From CAZTDD01 sp964612675 (GTDB taxonomy: Bacteria; Hinthialibacterota; Hinthialibacteria; Hinthialibacterales; JAKPRU01), in contig CAZTDD010000046.1 of assembly GCA_964612675.1 (NCBI GenBank), forward strand, positions 1 through 45,373: DNA of 45,373 nt, read 5' to 3'. The notes below the pieces were generated by a model. That model was not told the DNA's origin. It made no database searches and saw nothing but the letters and a program-made list of their open reading frames with translations. Shown here in pieces: positions 32,670-42,500 of this stretch. The stretch's first letter is position 1. Each line of letters begins with the position of its first letter. A program made the translations under genes and the position numbers.

Positions 32670-35030
32670 TTATTTCTCCTTTACCGTATTGGTCGCAATA
32701 AACATCTTTACTCTTTCGTATTCCGTTCTTGCTTTCTCCATCCAAGCAAGGATTTCGTCCCAGGCCGCATCCAAAGCACCGAGTTGGATTTCCTTCATGA
32801 TTTCGGAAAGTGTCATTGCGGCGGCGTTTCCCGCCCCGCCTTTCGCCTTGTGAGCCGTATCCCTGACTCCTTTCCGATCCTCTTGCTGGATCGCACCCTC
32901 CAACTCCTTCATAAGACCGTCATAGTCTTCTATAAAATATCCAAGCATTTCAAATAAGACTTCTTCGTCTCCCTCCCCAAGAATCTCCTTGAGGTACCCG
33001 AGATCGACAGGTTCATTCTTTTCCTGCGAAACGATCTCTGCGGCCTGCGCCAGTGGTTTCGCTTCCAAGCCGAGCCACTTGATCAACGCGTTGGCCAGCT
33101 GCTCGAGCGTCACCGGCTTGCTCAAATAATCGTCCATACCCGCAGCGAAACACTTATCGGAATCGCCTTTCAGCGCGTTTGCCGTCATCGCGATAACAGG
33201 CACGCGGCGACTATTCTCTTGTTCCCACATCCTGTACTCTTGTGTGAATTCAAATCCATCCATCTCCGGCATGGAGCAATCGCAGAGGATGAGAGAATAC
33301 TCACCGCAGGTGGCTTTCTCCAATCCTTGTCGTCCGTTTTCGGCCATGTCGCAGGGTATGCCGAAGGTTGTCAGTTGTTTTTGAGCGACTTGGCGATTCA
33401 TCGGGTAATCATCGATGACGAGAACGGGCGTCGAGATCGCCGCGTCTTTCACGGATTGAATGAGCGCAGGCACGGTTGTCGATTCACCTGCTTGCGGGGC
33501 AATGGTCTCAGAAGAGGTCGTTTGTCGCAGGACGGAGTACAAATCGTTCCATTGGAAGGTGCCTGAAAACACGTTTCCGAAACCGTGTCGGATTGCGCGA
33601 TTCGCGGCGGTCCGATCGGCGACCTCGATCACCAATATTTTGTTCTCCGCTTTCAGATGGGCTATCTTTGCGAGACTATCGTCTTCAATAGGTTGTGCAG
33701 AAACGGCGATAATTGAATCATATTCGTCTGAGGACGATGACGGACCTTCTGCATCGATATTTGCGAATGCAACAGTCGATAGGTCGGACACACCCACGTT
33801 GTTCAGGACCTGAGTTACTTCTGTAGCACACGTCGATCCGTTGTCGATGATCAGGACTCTCTTGTCTGCCAGATCTTCCGTATCCAACTGTGGAGCTTCT
33901 TCCAGTATTTCAATGGGAATCCAAAATTCGAACGTTGCTCCGATGTCCGGAATGCCTTCGCAATGAATTTCCCCTCCCATCATTTCTACAAGCTTCTTAC
34001 AGATCGTCAGTCCGAGTCCTGTTCCTCCATAAACCCTCGTTGTGGATTCGTCTTCCTGTGAGAATGCTTCAAACAGCGTCTCAGCTTTTTCCGGAGAGAA
34101 TCCAGCGCCGGAGTCGGCCACCATGAACCGCAAGATCGGTTCGCCATCCTGGTGGTTCTCTCTTTTCACAGAGATCAGAATACCGCCTTTTTCCGTGAAC
34201 TTAACCGAATTTCCAACGAGGTTCATTAGAATCTGACGCAGTCGGAGAGCATCGCCACGGATTGTTTTTGGCGTGTCAGGATCTACAAAAACGGGAAGGT
34301 GGAGTTCCTTTTCCTGCGCGCGGTAGAGCATAATCGAGCGCACTTCCTTCACCACATCTCGAACCGACATCGGCGCTTTCTCGATTTCCAACTTTTCCGC
34401 TTCGATTTTTGAGAGATCGAGAATATCGCCGATAATTCCGAGGAGCGCGTCCGCACAGAACTGCGCGGACTGCACATATTCATGTTGCTCATTCGTAATA
34501 TTGGAAATTGTGAGGAATTCCAAATTCGCGACGAGGCCATTGAGCGGTGTGCGAATTTCATGGCTCATTTTTGCGAGAAAATCGCTCTTGGCGCGTGTGG
34601 CGTCCTCGGCCTTCTCTCTGGCGATCTCGAGCTCGACTTGTGTATTCCGTAGTTCCAAATGTGTCTTGACCCTGGCCAGGACGACAGGCGGGCTGATTGG
34701 TTTTGTTATGTAGTCGACAGCGCCGAGGCTGAAACCCTTGGTTTCATCCTCCACTTCGCTCTTTGCGGTGACGAAGATTACAGGAATATTACGTGTCGCC
34801 TTATTGTCTTTCAGACGTCTGCATACTTCATATCCATCCATTTCGGGCATCATGACGTCTAAAAGGATCAAGTCCGGCGGGGGTGATGCATTGGCGATTT
34901 TGAGTGCCTTCTCGCCTGTCAGAGACACCTTGACTCGATAATCGGTTTTCAAGATTCCGGCCAGAATATCAATGTTTTCCGGTGTATCGTCCACTACGAG
35001 AATGGTTTGTCGCTCTGATTTTGCGTTCAT
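32670..35030 (-). CDS. Hybrid histidine kinase (REC-HisKA-HATPase-REC*-REC-HPt)
   Basis: A 786-residue soluble kinase that opens with a receiver (Asp58 in LILLDVMMPEMDGYEVC). It continues with a HisKA domain (His157 in FLAKMSHEIRTPLN) and an ATPase domain (N box NLVGNSVKFTEKGG, G1 DSGAGFS, G2 GGTGLGL). A degenerate receiver follows (about 390-500) in which the Asp-rich core is replaced (DEYDSIIAVSAQP). Then come an intact receiver (Asp584 in LILCDCSMPEMDGF) and a C-terminal HPt domain with His727 (DTAHKAKGGAGN). It has no membrane segment or sensor, so input probably arrives by phosphotransfer to the N-terminal receiver from the upstream giant kinase. It lies 37 bases after the HD-GYP gene. 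Confidence 0.92.
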   Translation of the reverse strand: MNAKSERQTILVVDDTPENIDILAGILKTDYRVKVSLTGEKALKIANASPPPDLILLDVMMPEMDGYEVCRRLKDNKATRNIPVIFVTAKSEVEDETKGFSLGAVDYITKPISPPVVLARVKTHLELRNTQVELEIAREKAEDATRAKSDFLAKMSHEIRTPLNGLVANLEFLTISNITNEQHEYVQSAQFCADALLGIIGDILDLSKIEAEKLEIEKAPMSVRDVVKEVRSIMLYRAQEKELHLPVFVDPDTPKTIRGDALRLRQILMNLVGNSVKFTEKGGILISVKRENHQDGEPILRFMVADSGAGFSPEKAETLFEAFSQEDESTTRVYGGTGLGLTICKKLVEMMGGEIHCEGIPDIGATFEFWIPIEILEEAPQLDTEDLADKRVLIIDNGSTCATEVTQVLNNVGVSDLSTVAFANIDAEGPSSSSDEYDSIIAVSAQPIEDDSLAKIAHLKAENKILVIEVADRTAANRAIRHGFGNVFSGTFQWNDLYSVLRQTTSSETIAPQAGESTTVPALIQSVKDAAISTPVLVIDDYPMNRQVAQKQLTTFGIPCDMAENGRQGLEKATCGEYSLILCDCSMPEMDGFEFTQEYRMWEQENSRRVPVIAMTANALKGDSDKCFAAGMDDYLSKPVTLEQLANALIKWLGLEAKPLAQAAEIVSQEKNEPVDLGYLKEILGEGDEEVLFEMLGYFIEDYDGLMKELEGAIQQEDRKGVRDTAHKAKGGAGNAAAMTLSEIMKEIQLGALDAAWDEILAWMEKARTEYERVKMFIATNTVKEK

Positions 35031-35067
35031 TCAGATTCCCATCCACTTCAATACGTTTGTGGTCCAC

Positions 35068-36129
35068 CTATACGACGGCATCGGTACTGGATTTTGCGTG
35101 AGATTCGGCGTATTGGTTCTTGATGTTTAGGATTTCGTCACGATTCTGGATAAAGAGTGTAGCGAGGTTCGGGTCGAAATGATTGCCCGCCTCCTCCTCG
35201 ATAAGGTTGAATGCTTTGTCGAGCGGCCAGGCTTGTTTGTACGGGCGCTCAGTAGTCAATGCGTCAAAAACGTCTGCGATCGCGGTAATCCGTCCGACGA
35301 GAGGAATTTCCTCCCCCGCAATCCCTTGTGGGTACCCTTTGCCATTCCATTTTTCGTGATGGGTTAGGGCGACCAGACGAGCGATTTCGAGTAATTCGGA
35401 GATATGATCCCCGATAATATTCGCACCGAATGCCGGGTGGCGGCGCATGATGTCCCATTCGTTATCATCCAGTTTTCCAGGTTTGAGAAGAACGCGGTCC
35501 GCGATCCCGATCTTTCCGATATCGTGCATCGGGGCGGCGTTGTATAGGAGATCGGTGTCCCGGGGCTCCATGCCCACTGCTGTGGCAAGTACACGAGAAT
35601 AATGACTCATTCGAATGACGTGCAAGCCCGTTTCGTTGTCTTTGTATTCTGCAGCACGTCCGAGTCTGCGGATGATCTCCAGGCGTGTCTCGTTCAGCTC
35701 CGCGGTTCGCTGACGGACCTTGTCTTCGAGGATGCGATTTTGATCATAGAGCGCCAGGTGAGTGCGGACACGGGCTTTTACGATGGGAGGGCTGATCGGC
35801 TTTGTAATGTAATCGACTGCACCCAGTGAAAACCCTTTCATTTCATCTTCCATCTGATTCTTTGCCGTTAGGAAAATGATGGGAATTCTTTTTGTCAGCG
35901 GATTGGCCTTCAAGCGCTCACACACCTCATACCCGTCCATCTCCGGCATCATAATATCGAGGAGAACCAAATCGGGCGGGCTGGCCGATTCAGCGATTTT
36001 CAGCGCCCGTTCTCCATTGAGAGCGACCTTGATTCGATAATCGTCGCTCAATATTCCCCGGCATACATCGATGTTTTCGGGTGTGTCATCGACAACGAGA
36101 ATACACTGTTTTGTCATTTCTTCGGGCAT
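35068..36129 (-). CDS. Receiver-HD-GYP cyclic-di-GMP phosphodiesterase (RpfG-like)
   Basis: A 353-residue RpfG-type output protein. The receiver (1-125) carries Asp58 in LVLLDIMMPEMDGYEVC and is almost a copy of the receivers in the neighbouring genes. A coiled linker (128-150) follows. The HD-GYP domain has HDIGK (His202-Asp203), LTHHEKWNGKGYP (256-266) and DVFDALTTERPYK, the motifs of enzymes that hydrolyse c-di-GMP. Phosphorylation should therefore lower or tune c-di-GMP, affecting motility or surface growth. AAGGAG lies eight bases before ATG 36129. It is co-directional with the kinases, and no diguanylate cyclase is in the window. Confidence 0.93.
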   Translation of the reverse strand: MPEEMTKQCILVVDDTPENIDVCRGILSDDYRIKVALNGERALKIAESASPPDLVLLDIMMPEMDGYEVCERLKANPLTKRIPIIFLTAKNQMEDEMKGFSLGAVDYITKPISPPIVKARVRTHLALYDQNRILEDKVRQRTAELNETRLEIIRRLGRAAEYKDNETGLHVIRMSHYSRVLATAVGMEPRDTDLLYNAAPMHDIGKIGIADRVLLKPGKLDDNEWDIMRRHPAFGANIIGDHISELLEIARLVALTHHEKWNGKGYPQGIAGEEIPLVGRITAIADVFDALTTERPYKQAWPLDKAFNLIEEEAGNHFDPNLATLFIQNRDEILNIKNQYAESHAKSSTDAVV

Positions 36130-36165
36130 TGGTATTTTCTCCTTGGTGAATAGAAAGAAGGTCTT

Positions 36166-36549
36166 TCATACATTCAGCCAGCCTCGGACTTTCTCCAACA
36201 CGATTGCCGGATCGATCGGTTTTGTAATATAATCCACCGCCCCCAGCTCCATTCCCTTGGCGATTTCTTTGCTTTCGGTTTTCCCAGTAACAAAAATGAC
36301 AGGAATATTTTCTGTCGAATCGTCTGCTTTCAGCTGTCTACACACCTCATAGCCGTCCATGTCCGGCATCATCACGTCCAGTAGAATCAGCTGGGGCGGT
36401 TTGGGCGATCGTGCGATCTTTAGCGCCTTTTCGCCGTTCAGGGCGGCCTTCACACGGTAATTCGGCTTGAGAATGCCGGCTAATACGTCGACATTCTCCG
36501 GCGTGTCATCAACTACAAGAACCGAGCACTCCCGCGTCTCCTCAAGCAT
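36166..36549 (-). CDS. Single-domain response regulator
   Basis: A 127-residue stand-alone receiver (CheY-like) with the acidic pair VVDDTPEN, phosphoacceptor Asp58 in LILLDVMMPDMDGYEVC, Thr in VIFVTGKT and Lys in DYITKPIDP. It has no output domain, so it probably shuttles phosphoryl groups or acts by protein contact. Its ATG overlaps the end of the giant kinase gene by eight bases, the tightest coupling in the run, so it is the most likely direct partner. Near-identity with the receivers at the start of the two following genes suggests local duplication. Confidence 0.92.
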   Translation of the reverse strand: MLEETRECSVLVVDDTPENVDVLAGILKPNYRVKAALNGEKALKIARSPKPPQLILLDVMMPDMDGYEVCRQLKADDSTENIPVIFVTGKTESKEIAKGMELGAVDYITKPIDPAIVLEKVRGWLNV

Positions 36550-39500
36550 GTTCCTCTCCTTCGAACGGAATGTTCAACGATCCGGCGATATCCGGCAGCA
36601 TTTCCAACGCTTCCTCGAATTCGTATTGATTGATCATCTTTTCTAGTTTCTTGAATTGCTCCAGAGCAGTGGAATCCGTTACCTTCCCGCGTATCGATTC
36701 CAGAGTGTCAATCGCTTCCGTGTCATCGTCCCGAAGGAGTTCCGCCAAATCCGAGAACTCCCGCGCGATCTCCTCCGGATCGAACGGTGCTGTTTCTTCC
36801 GCTGCCTCGTCCGGTTGAGCGGAGGCTTCCTCGACACTCTGGATGGAAGAGATAACCTCGTTCATCGCGTCGGACACGTTGCTCAAAAGCCCTTCATAGG
36901 CTTCCTTATTCTTGTCTTTTATCGCAGTCTCCAGATCCAGAGCCGCCGCCTGTAAGTCTGTCGCACCGATATTGCCGGAAACGCCTTTCAGGGTATGCGC
37001 CAGACGTTCGGCGGTCTCCAGGTCATCGGAATCGAGTTTCTCTTTAATCTCCCGCGAGGCGTCCGATTGACTGTCACGGAACTTCGACAGGAGCTTCATG
37101 TATGACTTCGGATTGCCGCCCATACGTGCCAGTCCCGATTGGACATCCAATCCCGGCAGTCGATCCGGGAGACTGACTTCCTCGGATGTTTCTCCAGCGG
37201 CGGTTGGGATCTCTTCATCGGCGGTTTCGGGGAGTTTCGTGGAATCAATCCATTTGGCCATCGCAGAGAACAAGTCTTCGACATCGATCGGTTTGGCGAC
37301 GTGATCGTTCATCCCGGCGTTGAAACATTTCTCGCGGTCGCCTGACATGGCGTTGGCCGTCATAGCGATAATCGGCAGCGATGCGAATTGCGGGTCTTGC
37401 CGGATCGCGCGGGTCGCTTCGTAGCCGTCCATCTCCGGCATTTGACAATCCATCAGCACACAGTCGAATTCCGCAGTCTTCACCTTTTCGACACCCTCTC
37501 GACCGTCATTGGCAATTGTGACGGTTGTCCCCGCCGATTCAAGGATTTCCTGTGCGACCTGTTGATTGATCTCGTTGTCTTCTACGAGGAGGATTCGCGC
37601 ACCCCGAATCGCATGGCCTGCAGCAGCGGGACGTTGAGCGACAACCTTGGCGGTTTTTGCGGCAGTGTCCTTGGCGAATACCCCTACGATCTCGTCGAAG
37701 AGCGTTGACGGCGTCAGGGGTTTGACCAGAAACCCATCCAAGCCGATCTCTTCCGCCTGTTGCATCACCTCTTCTCGGCCGTAAGCCGTGACCATGATAA
37801 TTGTGGGGATCTTCTCGAGATCTTCTTCCGCCTTGATCTTCTTGGAGGCTTCAATTCCATTCATCCCGGGCATCTTCCAGTCCATCAGTACCAGGTCGTA
37901 CGGATGGTCCCGGTCCGCCGCCTCCAATTCGGCGAGCCCTTCCGGACCGGAACTTGCCACGGACACGTTGAATGAGAATGACTCGAGCATGCTCTGGAGG
38001 ATATTCCGGGATTCCGCGTTGTCGTCCACGACGAGGACCCGAAGACCTTGCATATTCACCGGAGTGATCAGACGTTTCTCCTTCTTCCCTTTCGGACGGC
38101 CGAAGACGGCCGTGAACGTGAACGTACTCCCGACGCCCGGCTCGCTGTCCACGGAGATATCTCCGCCCATCATATTCACCAGGCGTTTACAGATCGTCAG
38201 CCCAAGTCCTGTCCCTCCATATTTTCTCGTCGTGGATGTGTCGGCCTGCGTGAAGGGACGGAACAGCTTGGCGGCCTGTTCTCTTGTCATTCCAATACCG
38301 CTGTCACGAACCGTGAAACGGAGATGGGTCTTTTCGGAATCCCGTTCGATCAATTCCGTTGAGACAATAATTTCGCCTTTCTCGGTGAATTTGATCGAGT
38401 TGTTCGTAAGATTCGTCAGGACTTGTCCCAAGCGCAGCGGATCACCGACCAGGTCATGAGGCACGTCGGGCGCTGTATCGAAGAGAATCTCAAGGCCTTT
38501 TTCTTCTGCTTTCGTGGAAATGATCGTGGACAGATTGTTGAGCGTCTCGTCCAGGTTGAACTCGATCGACTCCATATCCAATTTGCCGGCTTCGATTTTT
38601 GAAAAATCGAGAATATCGTTAATAATTCCAAGGAGAGAATGCGAGGCGTTCTTAATCTTAGTTAAGTAATCCTCCTGTTTGCCGGTTAAATCGGTCTGCA
38701 TACAAAGGTGAGTCATGCCGATAATTGCATTCATTGGAGTGCGAATCTCATGACTCATCGTTGCCAGGAAATCACTCTTCGCCTTGTTCGCGGCATCCGC
38801 CTCCAAACGAGCGTCAACTAATGCATCTTCCATCCGCTTTCGTTCGGTGATGTCGGTTGAGATGCCGCATACGGCGTACGGTTTGTTTTCCGGACCGAAA
38901 ATGGGGAATTTCACTGAGAAATAGGTATGTTCCGTCCCGTCCTGAATAACAGCTTCTTCGTATTCCAGCGGCTCGCCTTTCTCGATGACCTCGTGATCGT
39001 TTTCTCTGAACCGGTCGGCGATATCCTTGGGGAACAAATCGTGGTCTGTTTTGCCAATCGTGTTTTCCTTCGACAGATCCAATCGTTCACACCATTGACG
39101 ATTCACAATCAAGTACCGTCCGTCCAGATGTTTGGAGAAGATCAGGGCGGGGCTGTTGTCGATAATACCTTCCAGGAATTCTTGACTCTCGCGTATCTTT
39201 TCCTCCGCTTCCTTCTGCTTGGTGATGTCCTGCTTAACCGCAACGAAATTCGTTGTGTTCCCGTCCGGGCCCGGGATCGGCGAGATTGAAGCCCACTCCC
39301 AATACAGTTCTCCGCTCTTCTTCTTATTACAGATCTCACCGCTCCATTCTTTTCCCGCGGAAAGCGTCTCCCACATCTTCTTGTAGAATTCCGGAGGATG
39401 GATGCCCGCATTCAGTATTTTGGGATTCTGGCCAATCGCCTCTTCAGCCGTGTAACCGGTTACGTCACAGAACTTAGGATTGACATATTCGATGGTGCCC

Positions 39501-42500
39501 TGCGCGTTTGTGATAACAACCGAGACCATGCTTGACTCGATTGCGGCGAATAGTTTTCGGTGCTCAGACTCGGCTCGCTTCCGTTCGGTGATATCGGTCA
39601 CCATTGCGAACGAACCGATTCTTTTCTGGTTTTCGTCGAACAGGGGAGTTGCATTGAACAGACATGACACTTGGGTGCCGTCCGGGCGTGTTAGAGCCAA
39701 TTCGAACGCGCCGGTTTTTCCTTCAGCGCGGAGTCTCATTTGCTCCGCATGTATTCCTTGATTGACTTCGTCGAGGAATTCAGGGACCTTTCTTCCCACG
39801 ATTTCCTCACGGGGGCGGCCGAGAATTGCGCACATTTCATCGTTCACGTCGAGCGTGACCGCTTCGTTATCGATGAACCAGAAACCTTCATCGGCCGTCT
39901 GGAGGATCGTCTGAAGACGATCCTGGCTCTTCTGTAATTCTTCCGTGCGTTCTTCGATAAGTTCTTCGAGATGTTCCTGATAACGCACTTTTTCCGCTCG
40001 CGCCTGTTCTGCGTCTTCCGCGAGGCTGATGGCGGCGGCCCGTTCACGCTGTAAATCATCTGCGCGTTTCTTGATATCCGCCTCGGCGAGCATTGCCCGT
40101 TGTCTTTCAAGCGAAAGTGAGGCCAGCATCTTCGCGAACTTGGCCAGAAATCCGAGGATACCGGGCAATTTTTCTTCGGCAATCACCGGTACCTCACGAA
40201 TGGCATTGAGATATTCGTCTTTGTCAAATCCAAATTCTCGGGCCTGTTGTTCAAAAAAATCCAAATCCGGCGGTTGAAGTAGGAATTGGCCCACGAAAAC
40301 ATTCGCAACATGCTGTCCCTCAATCATGATCGGACTCGCGGCATCGGTCAGTCCGTTTCGGCAACGGTAGATCGTGGATTTCTTGCCCTCCTGTAGATTG
40401 TGCGCGAGCTGTGTGTCGCTCTCAATGCAGCGGGCACAAGCCTCCTCATTCGTCCGATGGAAATCTGTGCACGCCCTTTGCCAGCGGGCGGCCGCGAGAA
40501 CGTGCCCTTCCGGGTCAATAATCGCGGAGGCGATGCCGACGGATTCGCAGAAATCGCCGAGGAGCGACTGCAGCTCCGTCAGATCGAGGAGTTCGGCTAG
40601 TTCATAGGCCGCGTTCTTCCCTGGGTCCGATTGTGAACGTTGTTCTTCCGTGGCGGTCGATTCCGAATCGATGGTTGGCGAATGGTCGTCGACGACGATT
40701 TCGTACGGTGGACGTTCTCCCATTGTCTCGGAGAGTTGATTGATTTGATTTTTGAGTTCGATGATGCGTTGCTCTCGACCCAGGGCCAGCTGATGAAATC
40801 GTTCGATTTCCCGCATCTTCACGCGAACCAGGTCGGCCTCTCGGACTGCCTCTTCCGACTGCTTTCGATCCAACGCCACCGCAATGGTGTTGGAGATCGA
40901 ATGAAGGGCATTCAAGGTATATTCGTCGAGGGGATAACGGGCATACAGCGCCATCACGCCGACCAATCGATCTGCGACAACCAGCGGATATCCCCCAAAT
41001 GAAACGAGTCCAAGTTCTTTCGCCCATTCCTTGTCGTCAATGCGCTCGTCATCGAGAACATTGTTGGTGACATGTGGATCGCGCTGTTGGGCAATGCAAC
41101 CGATCTTCTTGTGCCCGATCGGAACCCGACTCCGGCTTCCATCGAGGCGTGTATAGAGCCCCGCACTTGCCCGCAGGATCAGCATCCGAGCCGTTTCATC
41201 GAAAGTCCATATTCTGGTGAACACCGCGTTCAGTTTTTCATTGATCGCCTCGGTGGACGCTTGCAGCATTTCTTGAAGTGACTTGGAGGCTGTGGACGCG
41301 TTGCCGATCTCGCCGCCCAACAAAGCCACTCGTTCCCGCAACGTTCGCTCGGTGCTGTCGCGCACCGCCGCGCAGACAACAAACCCCTGCTCCGATTCAA
41401 CGGGACTCAAGCTGATTTCCACGGGAAACTCCGTCCCGTCTTTCCGTACAGCGGTTAATTCGAAACGTTGTCCGGCCTGCCTCATTTCCGGATCCTGAAA
41501 ATACCTGTTTCGCTTGCCGGGATGCTCGGGACGAAACTGTTCCGGGACCAGCATTTCGATTTCCCGGTTCAGCAATTCCTCCTTGGGATAACCGAACAGG
41601 ACTTCCGCCTGTCGGTTCGCCATTAGGATACGACCGTCTGAGTTGACAATGAGCATCCCGTCCGGCGCCGAATCCAGAAGGCCCCGGAACTTGGTTTCGC
41701 TTTTTTGTAAACGTGTCTCCGCTCTCTTCCGCTCCGCCACCTCCTTGGCCATCTTGCGATTCCAGTACAAAATCACAGCCAATACTACAAGAAATCCAGC
41801 CACAATCTGGAGTATCAATTTGTAATCGATTTTCTCGATTACGTTCTCCGTGTGGGTCCAGCGGCTGAGAATCTCACGGCGTTCTTGTGGTGAAATCGAA
41901 GCGACTGCCTTCTCCAGAATGTCGCGAAAGACCGGCCAGTCCTGCCGGACAAACAAGGTTAAGTCCATCGACGTATCGGTCTTCCCGGCAATTGCAAGAT
42001 TGTGAATGCCGAGTTCATCGATCATGTAACTGGAGAGGGCGAGAGTGCACAAAAGGGCATCCAATTCCCCGACGGAGAGTTTCTCCAATCCGTTGCGTAT
42101 ATTTTCGACCTGACTGAAGGGAATATCTGGATATTGCTTTACGATTTGGCTTGTGTATCCGTAATCCCTGATGAAAGCGATCTCTCTCGCGCGAATTTGA
42201 CGTAGGTCTGCGACGAAGTGCTCATCATCCCGCATTACGACGACAACGGGATTTGATATATACGGTTCCGGATGAATGAACTCTTGACTGAGAACACCAT
42301 CCAATACATCGCCGGCGATGACATCCACCTCGCCGTTCAACGCCTTTTCGATGGATTCCGACCGGGTCTTCGTGGGAACCTTCTTGAATGAAATGCCCAA
42401 ACGTTCTTCGATTAGCTGAAGATGATCCGCCACAATTCCGATATATTCTCCGTCTTCGGCAAATGCCTCGAACGGGAGCCACATCGGATTCCCCGTGAAG

